This document shows, piece by piece, positions 1 to 10,304 of a stretch of 64,000 bases of DNA. Location: NCBI GenBank assembly GCA_014238905.1, contig JABAAE010000002.1, positions 124,001-188,000 of the forward strand. Reading direction: 5' to 3'. The stretch is from Planctomycetota bacterium. GTDB lineage: Bacteria > Planctomycetota > Planctomycetia > Pirellulales > Pirellulaceae. A program made the position numbers and the translations under genes. The notes beneath the pieces are model-generated. The model did no database searches. It had not been told where the DNA came from and saw only the letters and a program-made list of their open reading frames with translations. How positions within the stretch are numbered: the stretch's first letter is position 1; each line of letters opens with the position of its first letter.

Positions 1-2
1 AT

Positions 3-674
3 CGATCTAACATCATGCACATCCTTTTTAACATGCTTTTTATTTACTGGTTTGGATGCGTGCTGGAAAGAATCTACGGCTCTCGTGAATTTTTTCTTTT
101 CTATTTTTCTGCCATTCTGATTTCGAGCTGTATGTACGTTGGCCTCGATTGGTGGCTAAAGGAATATCAACCGGCCATTGGAGCATCGGGTGCAGTGATG
201 GCCATCATGGCCACCTACGCGGTCCATTTTCCCAGACACCAAATCCTCTTGTTTTTTTTCATCCCACTGGAGATTCGTTGGCTGATCGTACTTTATCTGG
301 CAGTCGATTTATATCCGGTGATTCTTGCCTTGAGAGGACAGGAATTAAACACCGGTATCGCCCATGCCGGGCATCTTGGTGGGCTTGCATTTGGATTCAT
401 CTATACGCGTTACCAGCTACACCTTGCCCGATTTTTCCCATCTCAATCTGCCCGTTCCAAAACTCCAGGCAATCCCCGTCATAACAGCGGATCGGACGAA
501 AATCGATGGGAGAACGCCGACGAACCATTCGAATCCAGTCTGGACGAATTCGATCTTCAAATCGATCAGCTACTTAGAAAAATTAAAAATCAGGGCGAGG
601 AAAATTTAAGTGCCTCGGAAAAAGAGGCCTTAAAACGAGCCAGCCAATGGTACCGTGATCGCAACCAACTGTGA
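3..674 (+). CDS. Rhomboid family intramembrane serine protease (5' truncated by window edge)
   Basis: Rhomboids cleave transmembrane segments of other membrane proteins inside the bilayer. The visible part begins in the second helix, with the His/Asn pair of the HILFNM motif, and the frame is open to base 3 without a stop, so the first helix lies outside the window. Counting from the ATG at 15, the GASG motif carries the nucleophile Ser58 and the last core helix has HAGHLGG, where His120 is the expected catalytic base. After about residue 135 comes a hydrophilic charged tail of about 85 residues, probably cytoplasmic. It converges on the ABC ATPase gene, with about 90 bases between them. The family call is firm; the substrate is unknown. 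Confidence 0.9.
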   Translation, partial: RSNIMHILFNMLFIYWFGCVLERIYGSREFFLFYFSAILISSCMYVGLDWWLKEYQPAIGASGAVMAIMATYAVHFPRHQILLFFFIPLEIRWLIVLYLAVDLYPVILALRGQELNTGIAHAGHLGGLAFGFIYTRYQLHLARFFPSQSARSKTPGNPRHNSGSDENRWENADEPFESSLDEFDLQIDQLLRKIKNQGEENLSASEKEALKRASQWYRDRNQL

Positions 675-766
675 GTGACGACTGCCAGGGGCACGATCCG
701 CAAAAAATCGTAGCCGTAATCTTGACCTGCTCCGCTTTCAACTTGTCCAACAATCGGGAATTCAAG

Positions 767-1759
767 TCAGCTGGTTTCTTTCTGACTGGCCTTTTTAAAT
801 GCGTTGGCAATCACCTCTTCTAAAGGCACATCTTCAACAATGATATCGTCGATGGTGTGGTTCTTCAAAACATCGGCCAAAATTCCGGCGACCTTCGTAC
901 GTTCTACTCGCAGCTTGATCTTGGGCGGCGTCGTTTCAATCACTTCTCCATAACGAACAAATTCGTCCACATTGTATTGATTATCAATTTGCAATGTAAC
1001 GATCTTGGAACTGCTAAAATCATCCACAATACCACTCAGGGAACCGTCGTATTGAATGGTCCCCTGCGCAATGATAACCACTCGCCGACAGAGTGCAGCG
1101 ACGTCTTTCATGTAATGACTGGTCAGCAGAATCGTGATATTGCGTTGCTCTTGGTAATGCTTGAGGAATTGTTGAATATTGTGTTGGGCAATAACGTCCA
1201 AGCCGATGGTTGGTTCGTCCAGAAAAAGCACCTTTGGCGAATGAAGCAAAGCAGCGGTTAACTCCATTTTCATGCGTTCGCCCAACGAAAGCTCTCGCAC
1301 GGGTTGTTGCAACAATTTGGAGATTTGTAACAAGCTCGTCAACTCATCCAAAGTCGCTTGGAATTGGCTGGAATCAATCTGGTAAATGTGTTGGTGTAAC
1401 CGAAAAGACTCTTGGGCGGGAAGATCCCACCAAAGCTGGTTTTTCTGCCCCATCACCAGAGCGAAACGACGACGATACTCATTCTCGCGTTTCCAGGGAA
1501 TGTGCCCCATCACCCGGCAGGTCCCGTGAGTAGGATTGATCACCCCTGATAACAATTTCAGCGTCGTCGTTTTTCCCGCCCCGTTGGGCCCCAGAAACGC
1601 AACGAATTCGCCTTCCTCCACGGTCAGGTTCACACCCGCTACCGCCTCGATTTGACGGTATTCTCGTTGAAACAACCCAGAGACCGCTGCTAACAGGCCT
1701 TCTTTCTTTTGATAAACCCGGTACGATTTGGCCAAGTTTTCTAATTCTATAATCGACAT
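767..1759 (-). CDS. ABC transporter ATP-binding protein (ABC-2 exporter type)
   Basis: ATPase subunit that would power an ABC-2 type exporter. Counting from the ATG at 1759, the Walker A GPNGAGKT is at residues 57-64, followed by the signature [10 protein letters not shown], Walker B with [11 protein letters not shown], and the switch histidine in TSHY. About 100 residues after the nucleotide-binding domain form a C-terminal extension. The frame stays open 23 codons further upstream, but MSIIELENL is the normal beginning of the domain, so 1759 was preferred. The extra segment near residues 20-35, between the first strand and the core, fits the subgroup paired with DUF990-like permeases. No permease gene is present here, so its membrane partner must lie elsewhere. 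Substrate unknown. Confidence 0.88.
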   Translation of the reverse strand: MSIIELENLAKSYRVYQKKEGLLAAVSGLFQREYRQIEAVAGVNLTVEEGEFVAFLGPNGAGKTTTLKLLSGVINPTHGTCRVMGHIPWKRENEYRRRFALVMGQKNQLWWDLPAQESFRLHQHIYQIDSSQFQATLDELTSLLQISKLLQQPVRELSLGERMKMELTAALLHSPKVLFLDEPTIGLDVIAQHNIQQFLKHYQEQRNITILLTSHYMKDVAALCRRVVIIAQGTIQYDGSLSGIVDDFSSSKIVTLQIDNQYNVDEFVRYGEVIETTPPKIKLRVERTKVAGILADVLKNHTIDDIIVEDVPLEEVIANAFKKASQKETS

Positions 1760-1901
1760 ACGACAATTATAGATCGGCAGACGCATTCCGAATACGGGCA
1801 GCAATTGGTCTTCCGGGCAGCGTATCACTGCAATATGAAATTTTGGCGATGTTCAGCCTTGTCCTTCAGGGGATTTTCATGCCCAGACAAAAAAAAAGAG
1901 G

Positions 1902-4900
1902 TTACTCCGCCAAAAAGTCCTCCTGCAAAACCCGCTCCAACAGTGCAACAACCGTATCGGCGTTCTCCTTCTGAAAGACCAAGGGGGGTTTGATCTTGAT
2001 CACATTTTCATCTGGTCCGTCAGTACTCAGAAGCACACGAAAAGACTTCATTCGTTCCACGATGTACCGCGCTGCAGCTGCATGGGGTTCCAGTAACAAT
2101 CCCTGCTGATCGGGTGGGTATACAAGCTCAATCCCGATAAAAAGTCCTCGTCCACGCACGTCACCGATTATCTGAAATCGATCCTGCAATTCCCGTAATC
2201 GAGACAGCAAATACCCACCTACCTGCTTGGCATTCTCTTGCAGGTTCTCATTCTCAATCACGTCCAAAACGGCCATGCCAATTTCACAGGATACAGGGTT
2301 ACCACCGAAAGTGTTGAAATATTCCATTCCGTTATTAAAGGCGTCCGCTATTTCTCTAGTCGTCACCAACGCCGCCAATGGATGTCCATTTCCCATTGGC
2401 TTTCCCATAGTCACGATGTCCGGGCACACCCCCTGCAGCTGAAATCCCCAGAACGCCTCCCCAACACGACCAAAACCGACCTGCACCTCGTCGGCGATAC
2501 AAACACCACCCTGTTCTCTAACGATTCGATAGACCTCTTGGAGATAATTATCTGGCAAAACAACTTGGCCACCACAGCTCAATATGGACTCACAGATCAA
2601 TGCGGCAATATCACGATTGCCTCCGTCCTTTTCGCATTCCATCCGTAACTGATTAGCATAATGCCAACCGGTTTCACCATGATCACCGTCTGGGGCAAAC
2701 CGGAATTCTCCGCGAAAACCATCAGGACGCGCAAGCATGATCGTCTTATCCGGGCACCCCGCCCCGCCCCGACTATTAAACTTGTACGGACTGACGTCAA
2801 TCAATCGACCGGTATGCCCGTGATATCCACCCTCGACACAAATCACCGATTCTCTACCGGTGAAATGGCGAGCCAACCGTAGTGCCAAATCGTTGGCTTC
2901 GCTACCTGAATTCAAAAAATAACAAACGTCCAACCCATCAGGTAATGTCGCGGCGATTCGTTCGGCATATTGGACAATACTCCGATGGAGATACCTCGTG
3001 TTGGTATTGAGTATTTCCATTTGCTTTCTACCTGCGGTCACCACCGCTGGATGGCAGTGTCCTACATGGCAGACGTTGTTAACGCAATCCAGAAAGGGCT
3101 GGCCATTACCATCGAACAGATACTGCCGCCTACCACGAACAAGCTGGATGGGATGATCATAAGAAAGGCTAAGTGATGGATTCAGAAACGTCTTGCGTCG
3201 TTCCATAATTTCCGCTGACTCCATTTGGCCAGGCTGACCTTTGCGTATTACAAAACGCTCTTGGTCATCCATTTCAGACGACTTCAAGAGTTCCTCAGGC
3301 ACCTTTAATATCCAATTGGGATCTGGGGAAAGTTGATTCCAAACGGCCAGCTCTCGCGGACTGGCAACCCCGGGGAAATCACCATGTTTTCCCAGCATAT
3401 TGGTAATGATCTGAAAATGAACATGTGGAGGCCAGCCGCCATTTTCATTCTCATTCCCGACGGTGGCAAATCGCTCTCCCGCAGCAACTGACATCCCGAC
3501 ACGACAGTTATTCAGGGAATCCCCGGACAAATGACCGTACAACGTATAGAATCGCGCGCCATCTGGCAGGCAGTGCTGCAAGATAATTGTCGGACCATAG
3601 TCAAATGCAAGGTCGTTGTTAGCAAAGCTATGGATCGTTGAATCCAATGGTGCAAAGACAGGTGCTCCCTCTCTAACAAAAACATCCATACCGATGTGAA
3701 TACTGCGCAACTCCGCCGCGGGATCTTCACAGGTTCGGTATTGATCACCCTGATAACAAACTCTTGGTTCACAATAACGCCCCAATCCAAATTCAAAACC
3801 TTCGGACTCCAACCTGTGCTGAAGGTTCAGATGACCTGCTTTGAGTTCATCACCCAAGAGAGCGGTAGGGCTGGACACTCCCAGATCGAAAACCAAAGTA
3901 TTTTCACAACCAAAAGGCGATGAAAAAATAGGATGAATCCTTTCCTGGTTTCTGACCAACCATTGCTTTACTATCCGTCGCTGCTTAATCACACCGGTTT
4001 TAGCTGGTTCGAAGTCCGCATCATCGATAGGTAAGAAATCGCACACTCTTTGAAAATAACAGGCGGCGAAATCGGAATCGATATTCTCCAATTTTTTCAA
4101 GAGTCGCCGGGCCGGTTCATCGGTGACCGACAAATATTCGTTCGTTGGTTGCAACTGGCGTTGATGGGCCGCCATGACCACGCTGCAAAAAAGTCTCGCA
4201 CGAGCCAAATCGAAAAGAACCTCCAGTTCGCTTTCGGCAAGCAAAAACTCCTCATGGTAACCTCGCACTACCTGAGCTGCGGCCCAGAGTGGATCGTCTT
4301 TTTCCAACATGACGTAAGCTACACAAATCGCCAATTCATTGATGGTCGAAGCAAAAACGACGTCGCCGAAATCGATCAAACCAACCACGGCTTGGGGCCA
4401 GCAGTTTTGGCTTCGGACTACAAGGTTATGATCGTTGGCGTCATTTTGAATAACACTTTTTCGCAAACCTCCCAGTTGAGGTAAAACCCGAGTTCTGTAA
4501 CGCTCCAGAAAGGAATCGATTGCGGGGAAATTTTCAACCGATCCTCGATAGAGAGTTATCGTTTGCTCCACCTGATCCAAATTCCAATGAAATTGGCGTT
4601 CGGCGGCAGGGTGTCTGAAATCCTCAAGCGACTTGGTAATCCGCCCCAACAATCCTCCAATTTCCGACAACAACCGATCACTATGAGGACGTGCATTGAC
4701 CAGGAGTTCGCCGGCAAGGAAGTCGAAGAGTCGCGATTGGTATTCCTGCGAACCGAAACAACCCCGGGAGATAAATTGGCCGAGCCGATTTTCGATCGGC
4801 ACAGGAACGGATCCACCTAGCCTGTCCACGATATGCAGCATCATCCGATTTTCAAGATCCAAAACCGAATCAGAGGTATCGGTATTGGAAATCCGGAAGA

Positions 4901-5057
4901 CGAATTCCTCTTGGGTATCCCGATCCAAGAGCAAAAAATTCTGATCTCGTTCACTATCCAAAGGTTGCACCGACACACGCTTTCCATAGGCATCCTCGAC
5001 CCACTGCATGACCTGTTCATATGAAAGTGATGGCTGCGTCAGCACGATGTCGGTCAC
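1902..5057 (-). CDS. Three-domain fusion: APH-like kinase, M23 peptidase-like domain, class III aminotransferase/phospho-lyase
   Basis: One 1051-residue frame holds three enzymes. Residues 1-340 are an aminoglycoside-phosphotransferase-like kinase, with catalytic-loop QNDANDHN at about 204-211 and DFG at 229-231. Residues 430-560 are an M23 (LytM-like) fold with HxxxD (454-458), YGH (near 508) and HVH (545-547) zinc ligands. Residues 615-1051 are a class III PLP enzyme with the GSEAN phosphate loop near 718-722, Asp856 in ADEV and the Schiff-base Lys886 in TMGK. The kinase and PLP halves resemble vertebrate hydroxylysine kinase and the ammoniophospholyases acting on phosphohydroxylysine or phosphoethanolamine, so a kinase-then-lyase route for a hydroxyamine is the inferred role. 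There is no signal peptide, so the M23 part is probably cytoplasmic and may be structural. The kinase loop has Gln where the family usually has His. Confidence 0.85.
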   Translation of the reverse strand: MTDIVLTQPSLSYEQVMQWVEDAYGKRVSVQPLDSERDQNFLLLDRDTQEEFVFRISNTDTSDSVLDLENRMMLHIVDRLGGSVPVPIENRLGQFISRGCFGSQEYQSRLFDFLAGELLVNARPHSDRLLSEIGGLLGRITKSLEDFRHPAAERQFHWNLDQVEQTITLYRGSVENFPAIDSFLERYRTRVLPQLGGLRKSVIQNDANDHNLVVRSQNCWPQAVVGLIDFGDVVFASTINELAICVAYVMLEKDDPLWAAAQVVRGYHEEFLLAESELEVLFDLARARLFCSVVMAAHQRQLQPTNEYLSVTDEPARRLLKKLENIDSDFAACYFQRVCDFLPIDDADFEPAKTGVIKQRRIVKQWLVRNQERIHPIFSSPFGCENTLVFDLGVSSPTALLGDELKAGHLNLQHRLESEGFEFGLGRYCEPRVCYQGDQYRTCEDPAAELRSIHIGMDVFVREGAPVFAPLDSTIHSFANNDLAFDYGPTIILQHCLPDGARFYTLYGHLSGDSLNNCRVGMSVAAGERFATVGNENENGGWPPHVHFQIITNMLGKHGDFPGVASPRELAVWNQLSPDPNWILKVPEELLKSSEMDDQERFVIRKGQPGQMESAEIMERRKTFLNPSLSLSYDHPIQLVRGRRQYLFDGNGQPFLDCVNNVCHVGHCHPAVVTAGRKQMEILNTNTRYLHRSIVQYAERIAATLPDGLDVCYFLNSGSEANDLALRLARHFTGRESVICVEGGYHGHTGRLIDVSPYKFNSRGGAGCPDKTIMLARPDGFRGEFRFAPDGDHGETGWHYANQLRMECEKDGGNRDIAALICESILSCGGQVVLPDNYLQEVYRIVREQGGVCIADEVQVGFGRVGEAFWGFQLQGVCPDIVTMGKPMGNGHPLAALVTTREIADAFNNGMEYFNTFGGNPVSCEIGMAVLDVIENENLQENAKQVGGYLLSRLRELQDRFQIIGDVRGRGLFIGIELVYPPDQQGLLLEPHAAAARYIVERMKSFRVLLSTDGPDENVIKIKPPLVFQKENADTVVALLERVLQEDFLAE

Positions 5058-5497
5058 GGCAGAGTGGATCTCATTTCAGGAAAAACGATGAAGTGTATTC
5101 GGCAGGATTCGCTCAGACACTGTTCTGTTTATTATGACGATCCTTCTGCTGCGAAGGAACCCAATTCAGAAATTACCGCTGCCAAGTGATTCCTGCCCTG
5201 CCTGCTCGTGACGGTTCATCGCGGCCTTGTCTTAGATCCTGCACCACTGGGGTTTGGATGGTGGTTGGCGGTGTCGTAGGCCGAGAATCAAAGCCCTCAG
5301 GACGACAAGCAGAGTCACTCCCGTTATGGACCGTTACCAAAGGCGTGATCGTGGTTAGGCTGCTCTCTATTGACCAAGGAAAACGCTCTCACCAGATTGG
5401 ATAGAACCTGCCACTTTCAGAAGCCAAAATCGCCCTCTTAACTCCACTCCTAAGTCGGGTGACAATCAATGGCTGAAGAAAATCAATCGCTGTCGAT
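5058..5497. other. Intergenic region, no gene recognised
   Basis: About 440 bases between two minus-strand genes. A 72-codon plus-strand frame at 5186-5404 has no recognisable motif and an unusual composition, so it was not called. The region should contain the promoter of the fusion gene that starts at 5057. No clear terminator hairpin or structured RNA was seen. Confidence 0.5.
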
Positions 5498-8395
5498 CTA
5501 GTCCGCAAAGCAAAACTCATTGGTCAACAGTAGGATTTGGGCTAGATTTCGCAATCGAGTAGCATTCCCGGATTCCCTGTCAAGGAAACCGGCGCCAATC
5601 GTAAATTCAACGGAGGTTGGCTCGCGAGCCAGAACCAGTCGATACAACGCTCGCACCTGTTCGTCGGCGGAGTCATTTGCTGGGATCTGCCTGGCAATCA
5701 CTTCTGCCCGCTGCAATACAAAATCTGAATTCATCATGAACAACAGTTGCTGCGGAACTGTTGTTTGAGTTCGTTCTGCGGAACTCTGATCCGGGCTGGC
5801 AAAATCGAAGGCCCGCAACAGGTTTGGTAAATCCTGCCGATCAATATAACCGTAGACCGCCCTTCGTTTTTGAAAAGGAGCCTTGGTAATGTCAACGGAC
5901 TTACCGCCCACTGCCAAATCTAATTCCCGAGAAACCCATAACATCGAATCCCTGAGTGCCTCAAATTCAAATCGTTTAAGATTCGCTCTCCAATACAAAC
6001 GGTTCGCCGGGTCCCTGTTCAGCCCATCCTTCCTTTGGCGACTGGATTGACGAAATACCGCCGAAAGCAAAATCACCCGGTGTAAATGTTTAAGCGACCA
6101 GCCGGACTCCATCAACTCGTCCGCAAGGTAATCCAACAACTCATTTTGAACTGGTTTTGGACAACGTGTGCCGAAATCACTGGGAGTGTCTACAAGTGAA
6201 TCCCCCATATGATGGATCCAAACACGGTTTGCGATCACCCGGGCAGTTAATGGGTTATTTCTGCTGACGATCAACTCTGCCAGTTCACGGCGACCACTTC
6301 CATGCAAGAACGGTTTTCGATTCTCCGATAACACTTCTACAAATTGTCGCGGCACTTGCTTTCCCCGTCGGCCTGCCTGCCCACGGACAAACACAACAGG
6401 TTGTACTGGTTTAGGCAAATCCGCCACCACCATCGCCCGATCAAGCTCTTGGGGCAGTGACTTACGGGCTACGGAGACCGCATCTGACTTCCGCTGATAA
6501 ACAGCACGCTCACTCCCAGAAAGATAGGATGCGATGCGACCGGAGTTAATATCGGTAGGGGTTCGGTCAGTGAAGAGGGCAATTCCTATTTGCTGCTCTG
6601 CCTCAGAAAGCCTTGAAAGCCCCCTGTCATTGGCACCATTTTTTTTCCATGCAAGGTAAACCCCCGTAAAGACCTTGCCATAGATCCGGGCAATGTCAAT
6701 TCGTTTAGCAGGTGGATTGGACTCCAACTCGGCAAGAATAAGCGAATTCACTTTCGGCTTTCCGGCCTTCCATAATTCAATGCGTTTCCTCGCATCGGCA
6801 CTGAATGCCACCTCGTTCTTGAGGCCCGCCAACTCAACCCACGGCAACCAGACCGGATGATTCCGGCTTCCCGTTTTCTGGATGTACTGACGCCACGCCC
6901 GCGTCACTCTGGGAATCAATTCCGTTGGGGCCAACGCAACGAACCCCGGAAGGTTTTTCGCTTTGTTGATATCTTCAAGCAAAACACCCGCAAAGTAGGA
7001 TGCGGTATTCAAGCGGACCTGTTCACTGATCTCCGCGCTTTTGGCGGACATAAAATTGCTCAGTTCATTTTCCAATTTGCTGAATTTTGACTTTACACTT
7101 TGATAATCGGCAATGACATTTTTCAGGCCGACATAGGGTAAATCTCCCTCCCGACAACTGGCGAAAACGCCGTATAGAGAATAATAATCAGCCGTAGGAA
7201 TCGCATCGTACTTGTGATCATGGCACCGTGCACACGCCACCGTTAGCCCCATCAAGCCTCTGGATACCACGTCAATCTTGTCATCAATATCATCGTGAGG
7301 GTTATTAAACTTCCTACCAACGGTCAGAAACCCTAATGCCGCCAGTGGGCTCAGATCTTCCCCTAAATCCAGTTGGTCAGCAGCCAGTTGCTCCATGACG
7401 AACCGATCAAAAGGTTTGTCACTGTTGAGGGATTTGATGACGTAGTCACGAAAAGTGTAGGCGTGAGGATAGTTTCGATCCTTTTGAAACGAGTAACCCT
7501 TTGTATCCGCATAGCGGGCCACATCCAACCAATGCCGGCCCCATCGCTCACCATAACGAGGTGAAGCAAGCAACCGATCAACCAGTTCCTCATACCAGTC
7601 CGGTGATTCATCGCGATTCAACCGCTGTATTTCCGCAAATGTCGGGGGAATTCCCAACAACCCGATATACAACCTTTTCACCAGCGTATACCGGTCAGCT
7701 TCTGGTGAAGGCTCTAACCCAGCACTTCGAAGCCCTCTCAGCACAAGCCGATCCATTGCGTTTTTAGACCAAAGATCTTCTGGGCTGTGTTGAATGCGGG
7801 GACGCCGAATACTCTGATATGACCAGTGCGATTGTTGATGGGATTCCAACCGCTGTTCCATCGTGGCGGGGGCGGGAGCGTTCTTTTCCTTGGACTTCGG
7901 CCAAGGAGCCCCCATTTCAATCCAACGCTTGATGTTCTCGAGAGTTTCATCCTCCAGTTTTTGGTCCGGTGGCATTTCAACATCACCATCGTAGCGAAGC
8001 ACCCTCAAGATAAGACTATCTTCTGCCTCTTGGACGTTGATGGCCGGACCGCTGGCGCCACCCTTCAACATGGATTCCCTTGAATCCAATCTCAGATCGC
8101 TTTCCTGCTTTTCAGCGGAATGGCATTCAAAACAGTGATCATTGAGAACTGGCCGAATGTTCTTTTCAAAGAACTCAGCCTGCTCCAGCGTTGGCTCTTC
8201 GTCTCGGCCATGACTAAAGACTGACTGGGCAAACAGAACCGCGAGGGCAACGATAGGGCGTAGAGCAGGTGGCAATTTTCTTTCAAACCCAAAACAAGAA
8301 GAAACGAGTGATCTCTCATTCTCGCCTAAATGAGATATTGCAACAAGGAAAGAAACCGCTGAATCCCCACCAATCCCCCCGCTGGAGTGATCCAC
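5498..8395 (-). CDS. Planctomycete PSD1 protein: cytochrome-like PSCyt1 plus DUF1549 and DUF1553 domains, secreted
   Basis: A large exported protein of the kind found in dozens of copies in planctomycete genomes. The start is a GTG at 8395 with GAGG eight bases upstream. A hydrophobic signal or anchor lies at about residues 43-61. A CxxCH haem-attachment motif follows (Cys88, Cys91, His92), the mark of the PSCyt1 domain, then DUF1549 (about residues 200-400, with the RYGERWGRHWLDVARYADT-type core) and DUF1553 (about 690-950, with the RELAELI and NRVWIHHMG motifs). Similar proteins are usually followed by a DUF1501 gene; none is here. The molecular function is not established; roles in extracellular polysaccharide breakdown or electron transfer are proposed. 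It lies 35 bases after the zinc-ribbon gene, so the two may be co-transcribed. Confidence 0.92.
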   Translation of the reverse strand: MDHSSGGIGGDSAVSFLVAISHLGENERSLVSSCFGFERKLPPALRPIVALAVLFAQSVFSHGRDEEPTLEQAEFFEKNIRPVLNDHCFECHSAEKQESDLRLDSRESMLKGGASGPAINVQEAEDSLILRVLRYDGDVEMPPDQKLEDETLENIKRWIEMGAPWPKSKEKNAPAPATMEQRLESHQQSHWSYQSIRRPRIQHSPEDLWSKNAMDRLVLRGLRSAGLEPSPEADRYTLVKRLYIGLLGIPPTFAEIQRLNRDESPDWYEELVDRLLASPRYGERWGRHWLDVARYADTKGYSFQKDRNYPHAYTFRDYVIKSLNSDKPFDRFVMEQLAADQLDLGEDLSPLAALGFLTVGRKFNNPHDDIDDKIDVVSRGLMGLTVACARCHDHKYDAIPTADYYSLYGVFASCREGDLPYVGLKNVIADYQSVKSKFSKLENELSNFMSAKSAEISEQVRLNTASYFAGVLLEDINKAKNLPGFVALAPTELIPRVTRAWRQYIQKTGSRNHPVWLPWVELAGLKNEVAFSADARKRIELWKAGKPKVNSLILAELESNPPAKRIDIARIYGKVFTGVYLAWKKNGANDRGLSRLSEAEQQIGIALFTDRTPTDINSGRIASYLSGSERAVYQRKSDAVSVARKSLPQELDRAMVVADLPKPVQPVVFVRGQAGRRGKQVPRQFVEVLSENRKPFLHGSGRRELAELIVSRNNPLTARVIANRVWIHHMGDSLVDTPSDFGTRCPKPVQNELLDYLADELMESGWSLKHLHRVILLSAVFRQSSRQRKDGLNRDPANRLYWRANLKRFEFEALRDSMLWVSRELDLAVGGKSVDITKAPFQKRRAVYGYIDRQDLPNLLRAFDFASPDQSSAERTQTTVPQQLLFMMNSDFVLQRAEVIARQIPANDSADEQVRALYRLVLAREPTSVEFTIGAGFLDRESGNATRLRNLAQILLLTNEFCFAD

Positions 8396-8429
8396 CTGGA
8401 GTGCCTCGAAAACGCGGCCGCCAGTCGGT

Positions 8430-9065
8430 TTATTCCAAGCCGGGCTTCGACATCAGTGAGATCTCGGCCACGACTTCCAAAACTTGCTCGAAATCAGCCT
8501 CGGGGAATCCGAGCATCTGCGAAAACTCCGCCAACACCATTCTTGAATGTTCGTTATCCACAGGTTCCGATTCAATAATGTCCATCGCAGAAGCCATCAT
8601 CTGCAATTTGGCATCGGGCGCGAACGTTGCTCCCTCGGAAAGGATGTAGTTCTTTGGAGAAGAATCAGGCTCCAAAGCCAATTGAAGTTCATGCTCCACA
8701 ATCTCCACCGGTATCTCCTGCCCCAGCAACTCCGAGTAGGCCGATTGGCAACTGGTGACATGAGTGACCCCGGTCTTTTGGAAGTGAACCATGAAGGCGA
8801 CAAGGATGCGAAAAACGGTGACCTGCGTCGCGACTTTCTCAGCCGTCGGATCATAGCTAAGAATTGCCTCAGTAAACGCGCCCCGACATTGGTTACACTC
8901 TACAAATTTTCCACGTACGCCCAGCGGAATCACCGGAATAAAATAAATCGTGAAGTACTCCGTTGATTTTTTGAGTGTGTAGGGCGATACGGCCTGACAT
9001 TGTGGACAATTAAATTCTCCCTGCTCTATACTCGATTTGAGGTTAGTTGTTCCCCAAAGAATCAT
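8430..9065 (-). CDS. Zinc-ribbon protein with TerB-like C-terminal domain
   Basis: A 211-residue protein with a four-cysteine zinc ribbon (Cys20, Cys23, Cys57, Cys60). The short hydrophobic stretch between the cysteine pairs, rich in Ile, Pro and Phe, is typical of small bacterial zinc-ribbon proteins with a membrane-contacting hairpin. The rest is mostly helical and acidic; the last 80 residues resemble a TerB-type helical domain, but only weakly. AAGGA six bases before the ATG at 9065 supports the start. It is upstream of and close to the PSD1 gene on the same strand. No enzymatic motif is visible and the function is unknown. Confidence 0.72.
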   Translation of the reverse strand: MILWGTTNLKSSIEQGEFNCPQCQAVSPYTLKKSTEYFTIYFIPVIPLGVRGKFVECNQCRGAFTEAILSYDPTAEKVATQVTVFRILVAFMVHFQKTGVTHVTSCQSAYSELLGQEIPVEIVEHELQLALEPDSSPKNYILSEGATFAPDAKLQMMASAMDIIESEPVDNEHSRMVLAEFSQMLGFPEADFEQVLEVVAEISLMSKPGLE

Positions 9066-9160
9066 TGCAGTTCCTTATGTTTAGCTGGAAGGTCGGTCGT
9101 CGATTAAGTTGAAGGTCTTACAGTTGAGGTTCTTGGAAACTGGATGGATGTGGTCACCAC

Positions 9161-9196
9161 CGAACCACAATAATCGAACGAACCACAACAATCGAA
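9161..9196. repeat. 18-bp tandem duplication, two copies
   Basis: Two adjacent 18-base units at 9161-9178 and 9179-9196, identical at 17 of 18 positions, in the spacer upstream of the zinc-ribbon gene and downstream of the EamA gene. It is one of several short tandem duplications in spacers of this window. Confidence 0.85.
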
Positions 9197-9320
9197 AATA
9201 TAACTTCTAAACGGAAAAACGGGACAGAGGACACCTTAATTTTGAACTTAAAAAACTAAATTGCAAGATTATGACAGCGGGATTTTGAACAGAGGGGTGG
9301 CTATTTCAAATACATTGCCG

Positions 9321-10304
9321 CTACGGCCGAGCTCCCTTCTTGAAAACGGTAAGACCTATCCCCAATATGATCAGGATGCCAGCCATCACGATACGACCAT
9401 TCAGTCTGTCATCCGCAAAAAAAACTCCGCCCACCGCCGCAATAATTGGCACTGTTAATTGCACAGCAGCAGCCTGGGTTGCTGTAATTCTGGGTAACAG
9501 GCGATACCACAGCGCGTATCCGACTCCCGACGTCAGCCCGCCGGAAACTATGGCCAAGAGGAAACCTCTTGGCGTTAGATAAATCCCGGTAGTCGGCAAA
9601 TCGAAATTTTTTGACATGGGGATGCAATACACCGCCAGCCAACCCAGTACCAAAACTAACGGGACCGCACGAATGAAGTTTCCGGCAGAATCGGATATCG
9701 GATCCACCGACCCTTTGCCCAAAAACGAGTAAAGCCCCCAAGCAACACCTGCAACACTCATCAATATAGCTTCCCGGATCAGCGGCGTCTGAAGTTCGGG
9801 CAGGACAAGATAAACCAATCCTAACGTCGCCAATAGCACCCCGCCTAGTTCCCACTGATTAGGAATTTCATTCCTGAAAACCCCAGCCAATACCATTGTC
9901 AACTGCACCCATGCAAAGAGAATTAACGTTCCGCTTGCAGTATCAAGCTGGATGTAGGCAAAAGAAAAACCGACCGCATACACTGTCAACATCCATGCCA
10001 TTAACCATCGATTTACCTTGATAGACGGTACATTCTCATCCCTTCTGGTTCGCATCCAGCAAATCAGCATGAGCACCAATGCCCCGCTGGTGATCCTGAT
10101 CATCGTGTAAATTGCTGGATCACTGAGCACCTCGACTCGCTCATCGGGACCAAAATGCGGCCGCAAGGCCATTCGCCCTAAAATAGAATTGGCCGCAAAT
10201 GCAATCATTGTAACCGAGCAAGTCACCACTAAACCAATCATCCCTGCACAGGATCGCTGCTCCGATCGGCTTTCACGAAAATCCATTGAGCCGTTTTCCT
10301 TCAT
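9321..10304 (-). CDS. EamA/DMT family transporter
   Basis: A polytopic inner-membrane protein of about ten helices made of two EamA repeats (about residues 20-170 and 180-320), the architecture of drug/metabolite exporters in the DMT superfamily. Short loops and the Gly-rich, Ala-rich helices of the family are evident, for instance the LFAWVQLTMVLAG segment in the first half and the AVQLTVPIIAAVGG segment in the second. Substrate cannot be inferred. The ATG at 10304 lacks a clear ribosome site; the ATG at 10286 follows AAGGA and could be the true start, which would shorten the protein by six residues. It is divergent from the secreted unknown at 10518, with no operon partner. Confidence 0.9.
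   Translation of the reverse strand: MKENGSMDFRESRSEQRSCAGMIGLVVTCSVTMIAFAANSILGRMALRPHFGPDERVEVLSDPAIYTMIRITSGALVLMLICWMRTRRDENVPSIKVNRWLMAWMLTVYAVGFSFAYIQLDTASGTLILFAWVQLTMVLAGVFRNEIPNQWELGGVLLATLGLVYLVLPELQTPLIREAILMSVAGVAWGLYSFLGKGSVDPISDSAGNFIRAVPLVLVLGWLAVYCIPMSKNFDLPTTGIYLTPRGFLLAIVSGGLTSGVGYALWYRLLPRITATQAAAVQLTVPIIAAVGGVFFADDRLNGRIVMAGILIILGIGLTVFKKGARP

Noticed and set aside
5186..5404. 72-codon plus-strand frame in the 5 kb spacer
   Set aside because: No motif, Arg/Ser-rich composition typical of antisense or random frames, and no ribosome site.
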